Shown piece by piece: positions 47,802-60,564 of a stretch of DNA of 64,000 nt; position 1 is the stretch's first letter, and the number at the start of each line of letters is the position of its first letter. Source of the DNA: Pezicula radicicola. Taxonomy: Eukaryota; Ascomycota; Leotiomycetes; Helotiales; Dermateaceae. Made by a program: the position numbers and the translations under genes. Below the pieces are notes generated by a model. The model was not told where the DNA came from, searched no databases, and saw only the letters and a list, made by a program, of their open reading frames with translations. Location of the stretch: NCBI GenBank assembly GCA_003008705.1, contig PDUO01000034.1, forward strand, positions 496,001 through 560,000. The letters are read 5' to 3'.

Positions 47802-47998
47802 ATGCTTACCTTATTTGCGAAGTTCGGTATTGGAGTTGGACTCTCTACCCCGAACCTTACAAATACACATACCTTCTACGAAGTAGGTAGATTCTTACAC
47901 ATCTCTTTTGCAAGACTTCTCACATTATTATTCAATCTTCTGTTAAAATTCATTCTGGATGTAATTTGGTAATAATAATTAAACTCATTCCAACAAGC

Positions 47999-49305
47999 AT
48001 GCCTTCTTTCAATCCTTTGGAAGCCGTTTACCATATGGAGGGATTGGGATTGAAGAGTAATATTGGTTCACCAGGAAATTTGTTTTACTATCACCGAGGC
48101 CTTGATGTTCCCAAGCCTGAGCTGCCTGTGCTGGTTTTGATCCACGGTTACCCTCAATCGTGAGCAATGTCAATATCTTCTTAGCTAGAAAGCTACTGAC
48201 TATGCCCAGAAACTTTATGTGAGTACTGAGCTAAGTTCCGAGTTCTTATTCGTTGTGTTCAGGAGATATCATATTCTTTTCTTTGCCTCATATTTTATTA
48301 TTTTTACTATTCGATTTATATCATCCTTGAGATGCATATGTTTCACAGCATTTTGGGGCTGGAAGTCAGTAATTCTATTCTAATGTCATATTTGTAGGTG
48401 GCGCCATGTAAGCATTGCACTTAGTTTCTCTTTTGTATCACTCCCAACTGACTGCCATTAGATTGTGCCTCTTCTCCCTCCAGAGATACCACTGTTCATT
48501 CCAGATGTACGCTTGCCATTTTGTCCCTGGTCATACCTAATCACTCACCTTGATGCAGATGCCAGGCTATGGAAGAAGCCAACCCCTAGAAGGACCCCAC
48601 GACAAGCGCAGTGTGGGGAATGAAATTCTGCGAGTATTATCCACATTCATTTCTTCGAAAGAGAAACATCCAATTGTCATAGCCGGTCATGACCGAGGAG
48701 CCCGTGTTAGCCATCGTCTCGTAGTTGATAATAATTCTCCCAACTTCGTCATCAAGGGAACCATACTTCTGGATATTGTACCAACCATTGTACAATGGGC
48801 ATCCTTTGCCAATCCGATCGCAGCATCTTTTGCTTTTCACTGGCCATTGTTGGCGAATGTCGAACAAGCAACAGCGATGATCAAAGCTTACGGTGGGGCT
48901 GAGTGGGCGAAAAGCGGTATGAGGAGATGGGCTGGGAAATCCGAAGCTGGGATCGCTAGCTTCGAGGAACACAATGCACTTGAGATTTACGGAGAGTTCT
49001 TCGAGCACGAGTCTGTGATTAGGGCAAGCTGCGACGACTATAGAGCAGGAGCCTATGAAGACATTGATGAGGAGAAAAAGGATCAAGAATCTGGGAGAAA
49101 GTTGAAGGTTCCTACCATGCTAATCTATTCCGAGGATTATATTGGCAAAAGGTATGACATGGTCAAGGTCTGGAGTGAATGGATTGAAGACAAAAATCTG
49201 CTGGAAGATGAGCCCATCGGTGATGGCTGTGGACATTTCGTTGCCGAAGAGGCACCTCAGAAGACTGCTGCTGCTATCAGCAGATTTTACGCCAAGGTTG
49301 TTTGA
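47999..49305 (+). CDS. Alpha/beta hydrolase, haloacetate-dehalogenase-like, with two microexons
   Basis: Five exons, 47999-48159, 48210-48218 (9 nt), 48398-48407 (10 nt), 48462-48506 and 48559-49305, total 324 codons (323 residues). The microexons restore the oxyanion region HGYPQS|NFM|WRH|IVPLLPP; without them the motif and the frame are lost. The nucleophile is D120 in AGHDRGARVSHR and the base His is H301 in GCGHFVAEEAP. H169-W170 and the Tyr of DDYRAGA match the halide-binding residues of fluoroacetate dehalogenases rather than the Tyr pair of epoxide hydrolases. Expected chemistry is hydrolytic removal of halogen from a haloacid via an aspartyl ester. Epoxide hydrolase is the main alternative. 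No signal peptide. It ends 109 bp from the stop of the convergent gene downstream. Confidence 0.88.
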
Positions 49306-49414
49306 CGCCTTAGACTATTTTGAACACACAAGAAGAGGGTTCTTCCTCAATATAATGCCGATACTATTTTGTTAATTACAATTTTGTTGTTTTGTTTCAT
49401 TATCTCGAAGTCCT

Positions 49415-50468
49415 TCACCACTTATAATCCACACCAGACTCGTGCTCCATCATATCAAATGTCGGCTTCGCACTAAAGTATCCAGCCTTTTCTGTGCCAA
49501 TAGCCTGGAATGTATACTCAGCATCCTTATCATCAATCTTTATCGTCTCATGTCCACGACCACCAGCTGCGGCATCCGCCATCAATTGAGCATGGCAGCA
49601 CTTTTCCAAGCTCATGAACCAAAACACACAAGCCTCGATGCTCTGCGCACAGGTCAAAAGACCATGGTTCTGCAATAATGCTGCCTTCTTTCCGCCCAAT
49701 GCTTTTGCAATAGCGATACCCTCATCTGCTGCAAGCACGATACCACGGAAGGAAGTGTATATAGCGATATCGTTATGGAAGGCACAGGCATCTTGAGTGA
49801 TAGTGTCAATTGTTCGACCGAGTGTACAGAATGCTCGACCGTGAATCGAGTGTGAATGCGCAACGCAATTGACTTCTGGACGCGCTGTATGAACCGCATG
49901 GTGAATCATGTATGCTGAGACCTATCAGTATCTCCCTACATCTCTGGAAGGGAGTTCCATACCAGCTGTATTCAGCAATCTAACAGGACCACCATCCACC
50001 ACCTTCCCCTCATGATTGACAAGTATCAAATCCGACGCCTTCAACAAAGGCCAAGCAACCCCAAAAGGATTAACCCAAAAACTCGTCGGTTCAACTGGAT
50101 CCTGCACAATAAAACACATCAGCCCAACTTCCCACCATGACAACAAAGCCAAAAATAAACAAAACAATGGAGACACTTACACGCAAAGTAATATGCCCAG
50201 CAACCCCCTCGTCAAACCCCAATTTCGCAAAAATCCTAAACGCCAAAACCAATCGTCCTTTCAAATATTCCCGTTCCTGATACTTATCCTGAAATTTCGG
50301 AGGGTGAGGAATAGATCTATTTGATATTACTCCAACCCCAACCTCAACTTCCTTCTTTGTGAGTCCTGGCTCGTGTGTTGCTCCTACGGCTGGTTCATCC
50401 TTACTATTTACGGGTATGGCTGCGCCTGTATTAACTGTGTCTGTTGCTGACGGTGGAGACATCTTCAA
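49415..50468 (-). CDS. Class II aldolase/adducin-domain protein
   Basis: Exons 50468-50181, 50101-49963 and 49914-49415 give 308 residues; starting at the next ATG (MSPPSAT, 50462) gives 306. Domain signatures are FDEGVAGHITLR|DP, FWVNPFGVAWPLLKASDLILVNHEGKV, AYMIHHAVHTARPEV and the metal-binding HSHSIHGRAF. LLQNHGLLTCAQSIE provides a further His. Fungal members of this family are poorly characterised; bacterial ones are metal-dependent aldolases (fuculose- or ribulose-phosphate type). The substrate is unknown. The last acceptor CTCAG was chosen because it alone keeps frame. Confidence 0.9.
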
Positions 50469-51720
50469 AGATTACTTCGTATAATTTGATATTCCTTAGT
50501 CTGCCGTTTTTTCTTTTCCGTTTTAGCGGAGGCGTGGGTATGGGCAGTTATTAATATTCTGAGAAGATGGTGTGATATGATTTTTACAGAGGTAGGTCAG
50601 CATAGATAGCATAGAACAAGGGTGGGGTGGGGTATGTAGCTTCAAAGGGATACTCGTACGGTAAGTAAGCCAGCCGAGGTGTGGATTGTGGCAATATGGA
50701 TTTAATGGTGGGGTAAGATTTAAGGTAAACCGAATGAGAGTAGCGGGATTTCTAACTCGTCATGCCGAATAAGAATTTCTGCTTACCTTCGTACTCCTTT
50801 TGGAACGGAAGTTAGCTGTTTCTGTTTAGAGGATTCGATTATTTCCGGAGAAGAAAGTTCAGAGTGGACAATTGTGGACAATTGTGGGGTACTCGGTAAA
50901 CGGTTAGGGTTACAGAGGCGGAATTAGACGAATAGGGGGGAGGGTGGTACAAGCGATCGATCTAGACTTTTGTGTCAGCTATTAAGATCCTACTCTACTA
51001 ATTTTAATATTTGAAAAGCCGTACTATTTTCACTTAATTAATTCGACTTTAAAATATAGACCTTTGGACTGGAGTTGGTGTTTCTTGTCGGGTAAGTTAA
51101 GGCATGTGCCAAGCTGTAAGAAGAGAATTAATTCGGAGCCAGAAAGATAATGTAATTGTTTATCTGAAATATGATCTCTAGCAAGGAGATTTTTGATAAA
51201 AATAGTTCATGATAGATAATAGACTGTTGTAGAATAGACTTCTTGATCTCCAATCCACAGAGTTTATCTTAAAACTCCCAGTTGCTAAAGTGAGCTACTA
51301 ATAGCTTTCAGTAACGCCGGCTTTGTCGACACTGAGGTCAAAGGAAGTCCACGATTCTTCTCTGGAGACATGATCAAAACCAATTTTCGTAACGGAAGCC
51401 AAGCGTAAAGAGGAAGAATGAAACTTCGTTGTTGTAGCAAGCCTACGATAGGTAGTATGGAGGTGGTTTGGCCTCGTGATGACGGGAATAGAAAATGTTT
51501 GCTCCGGCAAATTGTAGATAGTTTTCACGCACTACTTTCTAGTTTAGATTAATCACACTTGTTACCCTTAATAAATTTCCAGTTCTTTTAGTAGTTCCTG
51601 GCGTGATCTTTGGCATGCTAGTGCGACCTTGTGAGTTAGCCATGCTAGATGACGTCCCTGATGCCATCCGACCCCATCACACGATGTAGCTTGAGACAAC
51701 AGATTTTGACTCCAATAGGT
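50469..51720. other. Intergenic region
   Basis: Promoter of the aldolase-like gene, then AT-rich DNA; no gene supported. Confidence 0.4.
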
Positions 51721-51721
51721 G

Positions 51722-51778
51722 ATGACAACAAGTACAAAATTAACAACAAATTTTCAACCTGTATTCCAGAACAGAAAG
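51722..51778 (+). repeat. Diverged direct repeat, copy A
   Basis: About 57 bp starting ATGACAACAAGTACAAAATT recurs 587 bp downstream (copy B) with roughly 80% identity by eye. Most differences are C/T or A/G transitions. Confidence 0.55.
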
Positions 51779-52308
51779 GTGTCAGTTCCCTGCTTCAAGT
51801 AGGATCACTAACTTCATCGGTCTCATAATAGAAGAAAGGTGATAGCTAATGTCTGAAGTACATGTATAAAGAGGTATACCATCCCTCTTGATATTTCTCA
51901 AACAGAGGCTTATTATGGGTGGTAATTTGCTAACTTAGAAGTGTATCCGATTATAGCAAAAGCTACTGCTACAACTCTATAATTATAGTATTTTGAGCTA
52001 GAGACTGTGAAAAGTGTACCTGTAAACTAAAGTTAGAGTCTCTAGATAGTAAGATATATCCTAAGCTATAGGAATAAAATCCACTTGTATTTAAAGCTGG
52101 AGAGATAACTTAAATGATTCTCTGAAGATTTTCAGTGCCAGATAGATGATCAGTATATTTGACGAGTCTCGATCGGCTGTTAAATCCTGCTAGTATTGAC
52201 AAACTCAATGCAACATTCGATAAGGTATAATATTAGTAGTATGCACCCCTACCTAAATAACATATAAAATTGTATTTCTCTAGATAAATAAAACATAATT
52301 TCTGGACA

Positions 52309-52365
52309 ATGACAACAGGTACTAAATTGATAGCAAATTTCCAACCTTTATTCTAGAGCAAAAAC
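52309..52365 (+). repeat. Diverged direct repeat, copy B
   Basis: Begins ATGACAACAGGTACTAAATT; partner of the copy at 51722. The pair could be remnants of LTRs or a repeat unit altered by RIP. Confidence 0.55.
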
Positions 52366-55300
52366 GTACTACTATAGGTGCTTGAAGTTAATGTATGAAG
52401 AAGTGCTTGAGACCTTAGAGTTCGTGGCTGACGTCGACGACAGCGATCTGCATGTTAGTCATTATGTTGCGCTGTTCAACTGGGTCGCGCTCCTTGAGGA
52501 TCAGGTAAGTGAAGATGGTAATGATCTGTGTTGGGCTAGATTACACTATGAGTCCGGGTCTTTAAGGGGCATAGTGCGAGGGTATGTCCACGAGACAGCA
52601 CCTACGACCGAGCCTCTCTACAGAGATACTAGGGTAATATAGAAACAAATTCCCCGATCTCTAGCTCCTAGTGCTATAGCATAACAAATAGCCCCTAGCT
52701 ACAGAGCACGTTCCCCTCCCCTCTACTATAGACAGAAAAAATCCTACTACCTTCCAGTTCCGCACTGTCTTACTTTCTAGTACAATCCAGGAACCTCATT
52801 TTGGTTCTGTAGATACCCCAGTCGTCCAACTTCTACTAGAACGTAGGATATTAACCCTCTAAAACCTTGTAACTATCGACTAGTTAAAGGCCATGTATTA
52901 ACGAGGCGTTGCTAGCAAATTCGTACCGTAGGTTCGGCCTTTATATATAAGTGAAGTCAAGTGCAGCATAGAATTTGGCCTACCTATTATATAGAAAAGT
53001 ATCTCGAGTAATACGTAAAGTATACGGCCAGTGACAGAAGTCATGAGGATTCTTGAACTTTATCCTAGAGTAAAGGCTGTTAGCTACCCGTTAAGGTAAA
53101 GCTACTAGCCTCACCGAATCTGAAGAGAGTCTTTAGTGTATGTCCTAAGTGTTAAGGGGAAGCTGTACAACGACTCCGCTGAGGCAGAGATGCGCGTGAA
53201 TAATAATGCTTTACTAGTGAGATTTATATGCTAGAATCACTTACAGTCTTTCCTACTGTCTATGAAATGACACTTGGTTAAGTAAGGAAGTAGCCGATCT
53301 TGGACTTGTTCTTGAAATTTAAGAATCTACTACTAATAAGAGTTATGCTCTATAAGCACTATTTCATTATAGCCTTTATAAAGAAGGGGCTTCCTTATTG
53401 TTCCTTGTTGTAAAGGCCTTAGAGTTAAGAGAACAAACTTAACTATATACAATATAGCTACTGTTACTCATGTATTGTACTATAGATTTATCTTCGAGAA
53501 GAAACTTCTATGTAGTACCTCAAAATTTTAGAGTAATTATTAGCTAATTAGGAATGTAGGGTAAATAGAGAACGCAAACAAAATATTAGCTTTCTATTCC
53601 TATGTTATGCCACTTAGATTTAATTACCAATAAACAGTACTTCTAAAGTACTGCCGCTAGATAATTAACTTGCAAGGCACCTTGAATCATAGAGATCTTG
53701 TCCTACACCTAGCTGTTATTATAGAAATGGTAATAACAAACGACTTCATTCGACACCTACATTGTTACTTGCTATTGCCCGGCAATTTCCATACATCAAA
53801 ATAGTATCCTTCTGACTACTCCATTGAAGAGACGAATTCTTCACTTTGATTACTTCGATGTTAAGTTTGGTCAATTGAGTAGCCGAGAACATCGTTCGAA
53901 TAAGGAACAAATATTTGTTCCAAAAAATATAGGCTTTTGTAGGTTGTTGTCACTATTTTGGTTGCTGCTACTGTAACTTAATAAAAGAGAACCAAGTGAG
54001 AGTCTAATCTTATCGATGTCTCTAATAAGATGCCTAGGCATACCTGGCTTGCTTATCCTTCTTTGTTTAGCTCTCAGGATCTATTCACGGTGCTACTGTA
54101 ATGCGTTGTAAGTAATCCGAGATCCATCAAGAGAATTGTTGAGTCCTTTACGTAGATCAAGTCCTTGAATCTCATTATCTGGAAATTTGAACCCATACTT
54201 TATGGTCGTCTTCATGGAAAGTATAAAATTCTTCCGGTTTAAAATCCCCTCGTCGAACTGCATACAGATGATACCTACCTTATTAATACCAAGCTTGAAC
54301 TCGTCAATGATAATGGCCTTGATCGCCTGCCTTCAAATCTGTTATTAGTATCGAACACGTACGCATTTTTCTCTTACTGATTTCTAACCAGAGCACTACT
54401 AAAACATTATAAGAGAGAGGTATTGTATAGCCAAAGCGTGTGTCTATATCACTAGCCATGTATAATAACGCAGAAGTAGAATGAGCGGTTAGAGAACTTA
54501 GTTTCCTTGATTTCTCCAAAAACCACATACCTACGTAATAATAATTGTACATCGTTACTGAGGAGTGTGTTGTGAATCTATCGTTTAGCTTTGGTTGCAC
54601 TCTATGAAGTAGTATTTAAGTGAAAGACTTGAGTGTACGAGTAATAGGCATGAGTCGAGAGGGAATTTTGTCATTTTATCTCTTTCTCGCAGTAATTCAC
54701 TCTCTTGTGTTAGGTTTCTGATCTAGGACTACTTAGTGAATGTGGACCAGAGAGCAAGCACTCAACTGCTCTGACTTTGAGGTGTTGTGCACTGGGAACA
54801 GGATCTGAGGCGAGTCACATGACCTAGACCTGGACCTTTATTTTGAAGTAAATGTTTCAGGAAGTAAGTTTACTGAATAAGTTGGTATTGAGATACAAGC
54901 ACTTTATATTGGAATATGAGGTACTTATTGAAGTGATGGTTTGGCAATCACAGGACAGCCCAGAATATGTCATGAATGTCACGTGATAGAAACACTCACT
55001 AGACTTTGGATTTATTTTGTCATCTCTTCTAATCCCATACTTCGTGATATACTTTTAAACTTAAGAAAAGAATAAGAAATCGTCATCCCTACCACCGCAT
55101 CCAGCAAAAGTCTAAAGAGTCCGGTACAGTTAAATAGAAGATAAAAGCTTGGCTATCCAAACACCAGGTAGGTGTACCAGCCACCTCGTTCATCACAGGT
55201 GCAGAGTTTCGCACCGTCAATATGTTGGGTATTATAATAGGAACTCACCAATGAGTGCCAACCATACAGGTGTCACACTTACCAGTTTTGAGTAAAGTCC

Positions 55301-55777
55301 AGCAGGTGTTGTTCAGCCGTTCCACCAAGGCAGTGCTAGGATTGTGCCAAGATGACGTAGCATCAAACCATCGCGCGTGTGACGGTGAGGAGGTGCAGCA
55401 CATTTGACTCGCCAATATAAATCCAAACCACTTTCTGAGAGATTTCTACATTCATTTTTTAGTCTTCTATCTGGAAACCACTGCGCCACAGATATTGCGT
55501 TGTCTTTGTATAGTACGAGTGAGTACCGTAACGCGCAGCGCTCCTTCTGGTCTTCCGTCACCGAGATACGGTACTAATACGGCCTTGAAGCCAGTCACTC
55601 AACGCATAATATTATTCACTCAAGCAACACATTCACCGACCTCTGTTAATACCTTAATCATCAATAACTTCTATTCAAAAAAAACTATCCTCCCAATTCT
55701 CAGCTTCAAGTTCCCAACCTAAAAGCACCGACCAACCTTTACTCCACCCAAACAGACAACAATATCACCACGTCAAG
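52366..55777. other. AT-rich repeat-relic block, no gene
   Basis: 3.4 kb of stop-rich sequence. Two short frames stand out (52382-52642 on +, 54304-54600 on -), but neither shows a recognised domain. Longer stretches around 54100-54330 read on the minus strand like decayed coding sequence, possibly of a retroelement, but I could not assign it. The last ~100 bp are the leader of the MARVEL gene. Confidence 0.4.
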
Positions 55778-56420
55778 ATGGTCTTCGCTTATGCTGTACA
55801 CGTACGCGCCGTCCAGGCTTTGTTCACAATCATCGTACTCGGACTTACAGCATACGGTAAACCTCCCATCGCACCCTATCACCCATAAAATCTAACATCA
55901 TTCACAGATGCAAGTGCTTGGGCCTGGAACTGGTCTCCCAGCGAGGTCAACTTCCTCCTCTTCGTCTCAATATGGACAATCCTCGCACTTGCCTACCTTA
56001 TGATCACACCTGGACGCTATGAGGTCGCAGCCCATAAATTCGGTATCCTCGCTGCTGAAACCGTTACCATGATCTTCTGGTTCGCAGGCTGGATCGCACT
56101 TGCCAGTTTGCTTGGTAAGTTGACCTTCTACCTTGACTTCCTTTCAAATAACTGACCCTTGTTTTTTTTTTGGCAGGTGATATCGGATGTGGAAGTCACT
56201 GGGGACCATGTAGAGCTGCTATTGCTGCTACTATATTCGGGGCTTTTGAGTGGTAAGTGTTTTGACGCCTTAGTGCTGTTTTTACGGATGGATGTTAAGT
56301 TGCAATTTCAGGTTACTTTGGTGCGTAACGGCTGCCATGGCAGCACTGCACGTCCATCGCACACGCAACACACAAAACACCAAGCATGATCCCGCCATTG
56401 AAGTCCACCAAGGCGCCTAA
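55778..56420 (+). CDS. MARVEL-domain membrane protein
   Basis: Four exons (55778-55856, 55908-56114, 56177-56252, 56312-56420) give 156 residues. Hydrophobic segments are AVQALFTIIVLGLTAY, VNFLLFVSIWTILALAYLMI, TVTMIFWFAGWIALASLL and AAIAATIFGAFEWLLWCVTAAM, the four-helix MARVEL pattern. WNWSPSEVNFLLF and GSHWGPCRAA are typical of fungal members. The C-terminal tail is hydrophilic (RTRNTQNTKHDPAIEVHQGA). Such proteins act at specialised plasma-membrane or vesicle domains; the exact role is unknown. All three introns preserve frame. Confidence 0.93.
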
Positions 56421-58135
56421 ACTTTCATCACAAACTGAGGGAATAGCATGGCCTGATCACTAACGAAGGAGAGGCTTTTGGGATAGATTGGCTTGGAAGT
56501 TTATGCGTGGTTTTTGACGGATGCACGGAGTTACGTTCGTTGGGCAAAATTGTTGCCGTTCTTCCACTACGAGGTTTATGAGATTGCCAAATACCCCTTG
56601 CTTTTTGCTGGCGTTGCTTGATAGTCAATATATTGTTAATCGAACCGTTCTTAATTCCGGGACCTTCTCAAATTGCCGAAATGGAATCTAGAGAGTAGAT
56701 GCCAATGGTTCTTCTCCATGCTCAAGAATCTAAAGAGTTTGTCCGTATAGGATCTTGCTATACGGGTAGTACCTACCACATTTAGCAATAAGATTACGCC
56801 GAGAATACCCTACCTATATTTGAACGTAAAGAAAACAACTTCCATTCACTCGATTATCATTCCTTAAAAATCACCCCGTGGAAAACCATTACGGTAATTG
56901 AAACTAGCGAGCTTGCCTACTTACCCCTGAATCTCTGGGGTAGAGACCCTATAATTTACCGAACGAAGCCCCTGAATCTAATCCTCGATTACTGTAAAGC
57001 ATTCACAAACTGACAACGGTCATTTTCACACCTCTGTCGGTATTCAAGGGCTTTTCTTAGAATGTTACACGACTGTTAAAACTATACGCCTACATATCTC
57101 CCTCCTATACCCCCAAACTTTTATACTCGGCTTCTCTAATAAATCAAATAATTCTCATTTGACGGCTTTAGTTTAGTTCATTTGGAAAAGTGCTAGACTG
57201 AAGTTAATTTTGGATTTTATGCAATATTTTGTTGTCTGCTGATCTAGAGGGACTGTGTTCTATCTATAGAAAGCAGCTGCAACTACTATGGAGTGAGGTA
57301 AGTAAGCATTGTGTATCGAATTGTTTATCTTGTGTTTGGGGTTGAGGTTGGCTGGAAAATTTTTTGTTCTTGTGTTTGGTAATTTGGGAGAGAGTTTTGT
57401 GTTGATGCTCTGTATAGGTGGTGTGGATGTGTGGTTCATGTGTTGTAGTGAGTAAGTGATCCTACCTCCTCTATTTTGGGGATGATTTAAGCGAGGAAGA
57501 GGAAGGGAAAGGGGAATGCGAGGGGAGGGGATTGGATTTGTCGATTGTTGATGCTATAGAGGTACCTCAAGATACTTCTACTGGTTAATATGTACTAGAG
57601 AATTTGTGTAAATTATTAGTTTGTTGCTAAGATACATTTTCTACATAGAATCAATGTCAAACTAACGGTATCACGTCCGAGTTCACAAGTTCTTACATTT
57701 CTTTCTTATTGCGTATTTTTTTATGTGCTCGAATTGGAACTATGATGCAAATAGGTCGAAGAAATAATCTTTTTGGTTGAGAGATTATTGGTTAGGCTTT
57801 GCTATGTTCAATATAAAAAAGTATACGGAGCAGAAGGCAAAGGTTGTAGACGTAATAGGATGCTGCATCTCCTAGTCGAGGTGGCAGGAAATGTACCCGA
57901 GAAAATGTACGAAACATAGGTAGTCTAGGATCTAACCCAGCAGCAGTTCGTACTCGCTAACTTTTACAGCATCAAATGCTGCCAATTATGATAAATATAT
58001 CATCCCATCGGTGTAACACAAGCACCTCTACCGCATTTGGGGGAATCGATTCAGCTGGCCAGATCAATGTAGAGCGAGAGAACTCACAACCATAATGCAA
58101 TAAAGTAACATATTGGTGGAAATGAAATTAAGATC
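56421..58135. other. Gene-free region, AT-rich from about 56.7 kb
   Basis: Nothing recognised after the MARVEL gene. Confidence 0.4.
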
Positions 58136-58185
58136 AGTAGTCGATCAGAGGCTGATAAGGAGTAGTCGGTCAGAGGCTGATAAGG
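58136..58185 (+). repeat. 25-bp tandem duplication
   Basis: Two adjacent copies of AGTAGTCGATCAGAGGCTGA plus TAAGG, differing by one A/G in the middle. Non-coding context. Confidence 0.8.
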
Positions 58186-59672
58186 AGGATTCGTGGCATG
58201 CTATCTGTTATAATATTCTCTATTACCGCAAGCCTAATTTGAACTCTGGTACCGATAAATACCTAGAAAACTAAATATTTTTTAATGCATGCTTGTCAAA
58301 TGATCTGTTGCTGCCATATAGGTTAAGTAAATAAAACTTTGCAATTAGAAGCCTATGTTTGTTCTTCCTACTCCTATAGGTAAGTATTTGAATTAAAGAG
58401 CCGTTCTTGTTATCCTGTTATAAGTGTACCGGCCTTCTCTATTATCTCCAAACACTTAGTATCTTCTCAATTCCGAGGCGTGAAACAACTTATTAGAACA
58501 TTACCGAGGCCAGTTTGTCAGAAATAATCAAAAAAGTCTCACTGAATATTATAACATTTAGCATAAAAATCTGACAGCCTTTGGTGAATTATTCCTTAAT
58601 CCCATCTACTTGATAGCTTTACAATAATTCAAGTCTCGAACCCGCTTTACAAGTATAGTGCAAGGGGAGATCCTTCCAGTAACAAAAATTCCATGCAGAG
58701 AACCCAGAGGATAAATGAAGGGATCTTATAGAAACAGCGCAGGCGATAGAGTCTTCATGCTAATAAAATAGCTATATCTAAAGAATCATAAGACCGAAGA
58801 TTCTAAACTTTGAGTGTAACTACAAATTAAATTCCACAAAACTTATTCTACAATTTGCTTGCTATAAAATATCTTGTTGGCATTAAGTTAGATAAATAGT
58901 TTTTGTAGTTAGAATCTTATGTTCTATGCTTGCTCTACTTTTCAAGTATTTGCTATAACAAAACTAGGCTTATTTTTACCTAAAGTAATTAAGGAAGAGG
59001 AATCTTAGCTATGCAAGTAAACAATATGTTAATCTTCTAGTTGGCTTCGGTTGCGGCTTTCCGTGTCTGCTGTACAACAAATTAGATACGATACTCGTAC
59101 TAATTGTTGGACAAAATCAGGCGTAGAGTTCTAATAGGATGTAAAGCAAGTCGATCCAGAGTTAATCTATATATAATGCTTCTGCTATAGTAACATCTCC
59201 TCAAACTTTGTTAGCAGAAAACAGTAAATTATAACTTGAATCTCTGTCTGATGTTCTCGCCGGTTTTAGGGATTATTTGTTCAATCAGCAGCAGAAAAAT
59301 AGGCGACGACTTCGTAAATCGCTTGTCAAACCATGCTAAATTACCTAAATTGACTAGATTAGCCAATTTAAGTAGACTACACAAGTCAATAAAATAACCT
59401 AGAAAGCGTCTTCCTAAGATCAAGTAAGTTGCTTTGCCCAAATTCGTCAATTCGGAAGAGTTTCATGAACTTGAGCGAACGACGGGCTTGTCAGCATAGC
59501 GATAACAATTGTTTATTCATACCACGAATAAGATACCATTACGTTTTGTATATGAGAGTGTTTATTAGAATATTCCAGCTTGAACATAACAATGATAGCC
59601 CATACGAGTAGCGGGCGTCTTTTAATCTCGCACAAGTACAACTCTCCAGTAGAAGGGCAGTAATCCACCCCT
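58186..59672. other. AT-rich gene-free region
   Basis: No gene. At 59330-59450 a degenerate array with AATTACCTAAATTGACTAG-like units again resembles the repeats at 9.75 and 44.17 kb. Confidence 0.4.
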
Positions 59673-59798
59673 ATGAGTCGTGCGGCTAACAGGAAGCAGG
59701 AGGAGCAGCAAACCAGTCCTGCTTCGACTTCCAAAGGTGGAAGTGATATGACGGATAGCCAGCATCGAGATAAGAAGAAGAAGGATTCTGTTAATTGA
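59673..59798 (+). CDS. Possible 41-residue hydrophilic peptide or exon
   Basis: ATG-started frame MSRAANRKQEEQQTSPASTS... rich in Gln, Ser, Lys and Asp, ending KKKKDSVN and TGA. Its composition is unlike the surrounding AT-rich DNA, so it may be a remnant exon of a larger protein. No domain recognised and no partner exon found. Confidence 0.2.
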   Translation: MSRAANRKQEEQQTSPASTSKGGSDMTDSQHRDKKKKDSVN

Positions 59799-60280
59799 AT
59801 TCCAGACTTCTACTTTCCTTCCAGAAACAGTGATAGCTCTTCACGTCAAGATATATTATACTTTTGGTCACAAAACAACTCACTGACAACTACGCAGTAG
59901 TGAGGTGTCGCGAGAAGTTTTTTACGTATCTAAATGGATCATACACTGCAACCTCACGAGAGTACCTACTACTATACCGAGTTTCTGTACGATATTGCCG
60001 AATTGCTGCATTGCTTTTTCCTCATTCATGTTGATCTTTGCTTCTCTCACTACATCAGCATCTAAAAGGGAAGGTTCTATCAAATGCTGATCACAATGAT
60101 TTCATCAAACGACAATAATACTATATACAGTATTTTTAATTATCAAAGACCTTGAAATCTATAAAGTGACAAACTTCTGCAGTTGAAATAGCCAAGGCTC
60201 AGAACAGCAACGTACTCAAATTCTTCATATCTTGTCAACTCCCTGGTTAAACCTGCTACCGTAAACTAAAGTACAACCAG

Positions 60281-60564
60281 GCGAATTCGCAGACTACGTC
60301 GGCACAGGTTCCTGTATAGACGGTCTCAGCGAGGATGCACACAGCGCCTACTTCGATTTCTCAGATAACAACAACGGCGTTGGAAACTTCTACACTTGTA
60401 CGGATGGTACGGATTCAGATGGTTGCACAAATGCGGGTGAAGAGCTTGACTCGTGGTATGCTCCGAGTGCTTCTGGTTGTTTTAAAATTATTCATGCAAG
60501 TACTTGTTTTACATATAATGGAGTTGATCTTGAGGGTAGCTGTGTTGTGTTTCGTAACCTGTAG
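60281..60564 (+). CDS. 3' exon of a six-cysteine secreted-type protein
   Basis: After an AACCAG acceptor the frame reads EFADYVGTGSCIDGLSEDAH..., 93 residues to TAG, with six Cys: GSC, YTC, DGC, SGC, STC, GSC. The even number and hydrophilic composition suggest a small disulphide-bonded secreted protein. The 5' exon with a signal peptide is unresolved. The upstream frame is closed by TAA at 60261-60263, and candidate ATG exons (near 60029, MLIFASLTTSA) do not join clearly. The gene may be 5'-truncated. No known family recognised. Confidence 0.45.

Noticed and set aside
52382..52642. 86-codon open frame
   Set aside because: No recognised domain, isolated in a decayed AT-rich block; could be a remnant but cannot be supported as a gene.
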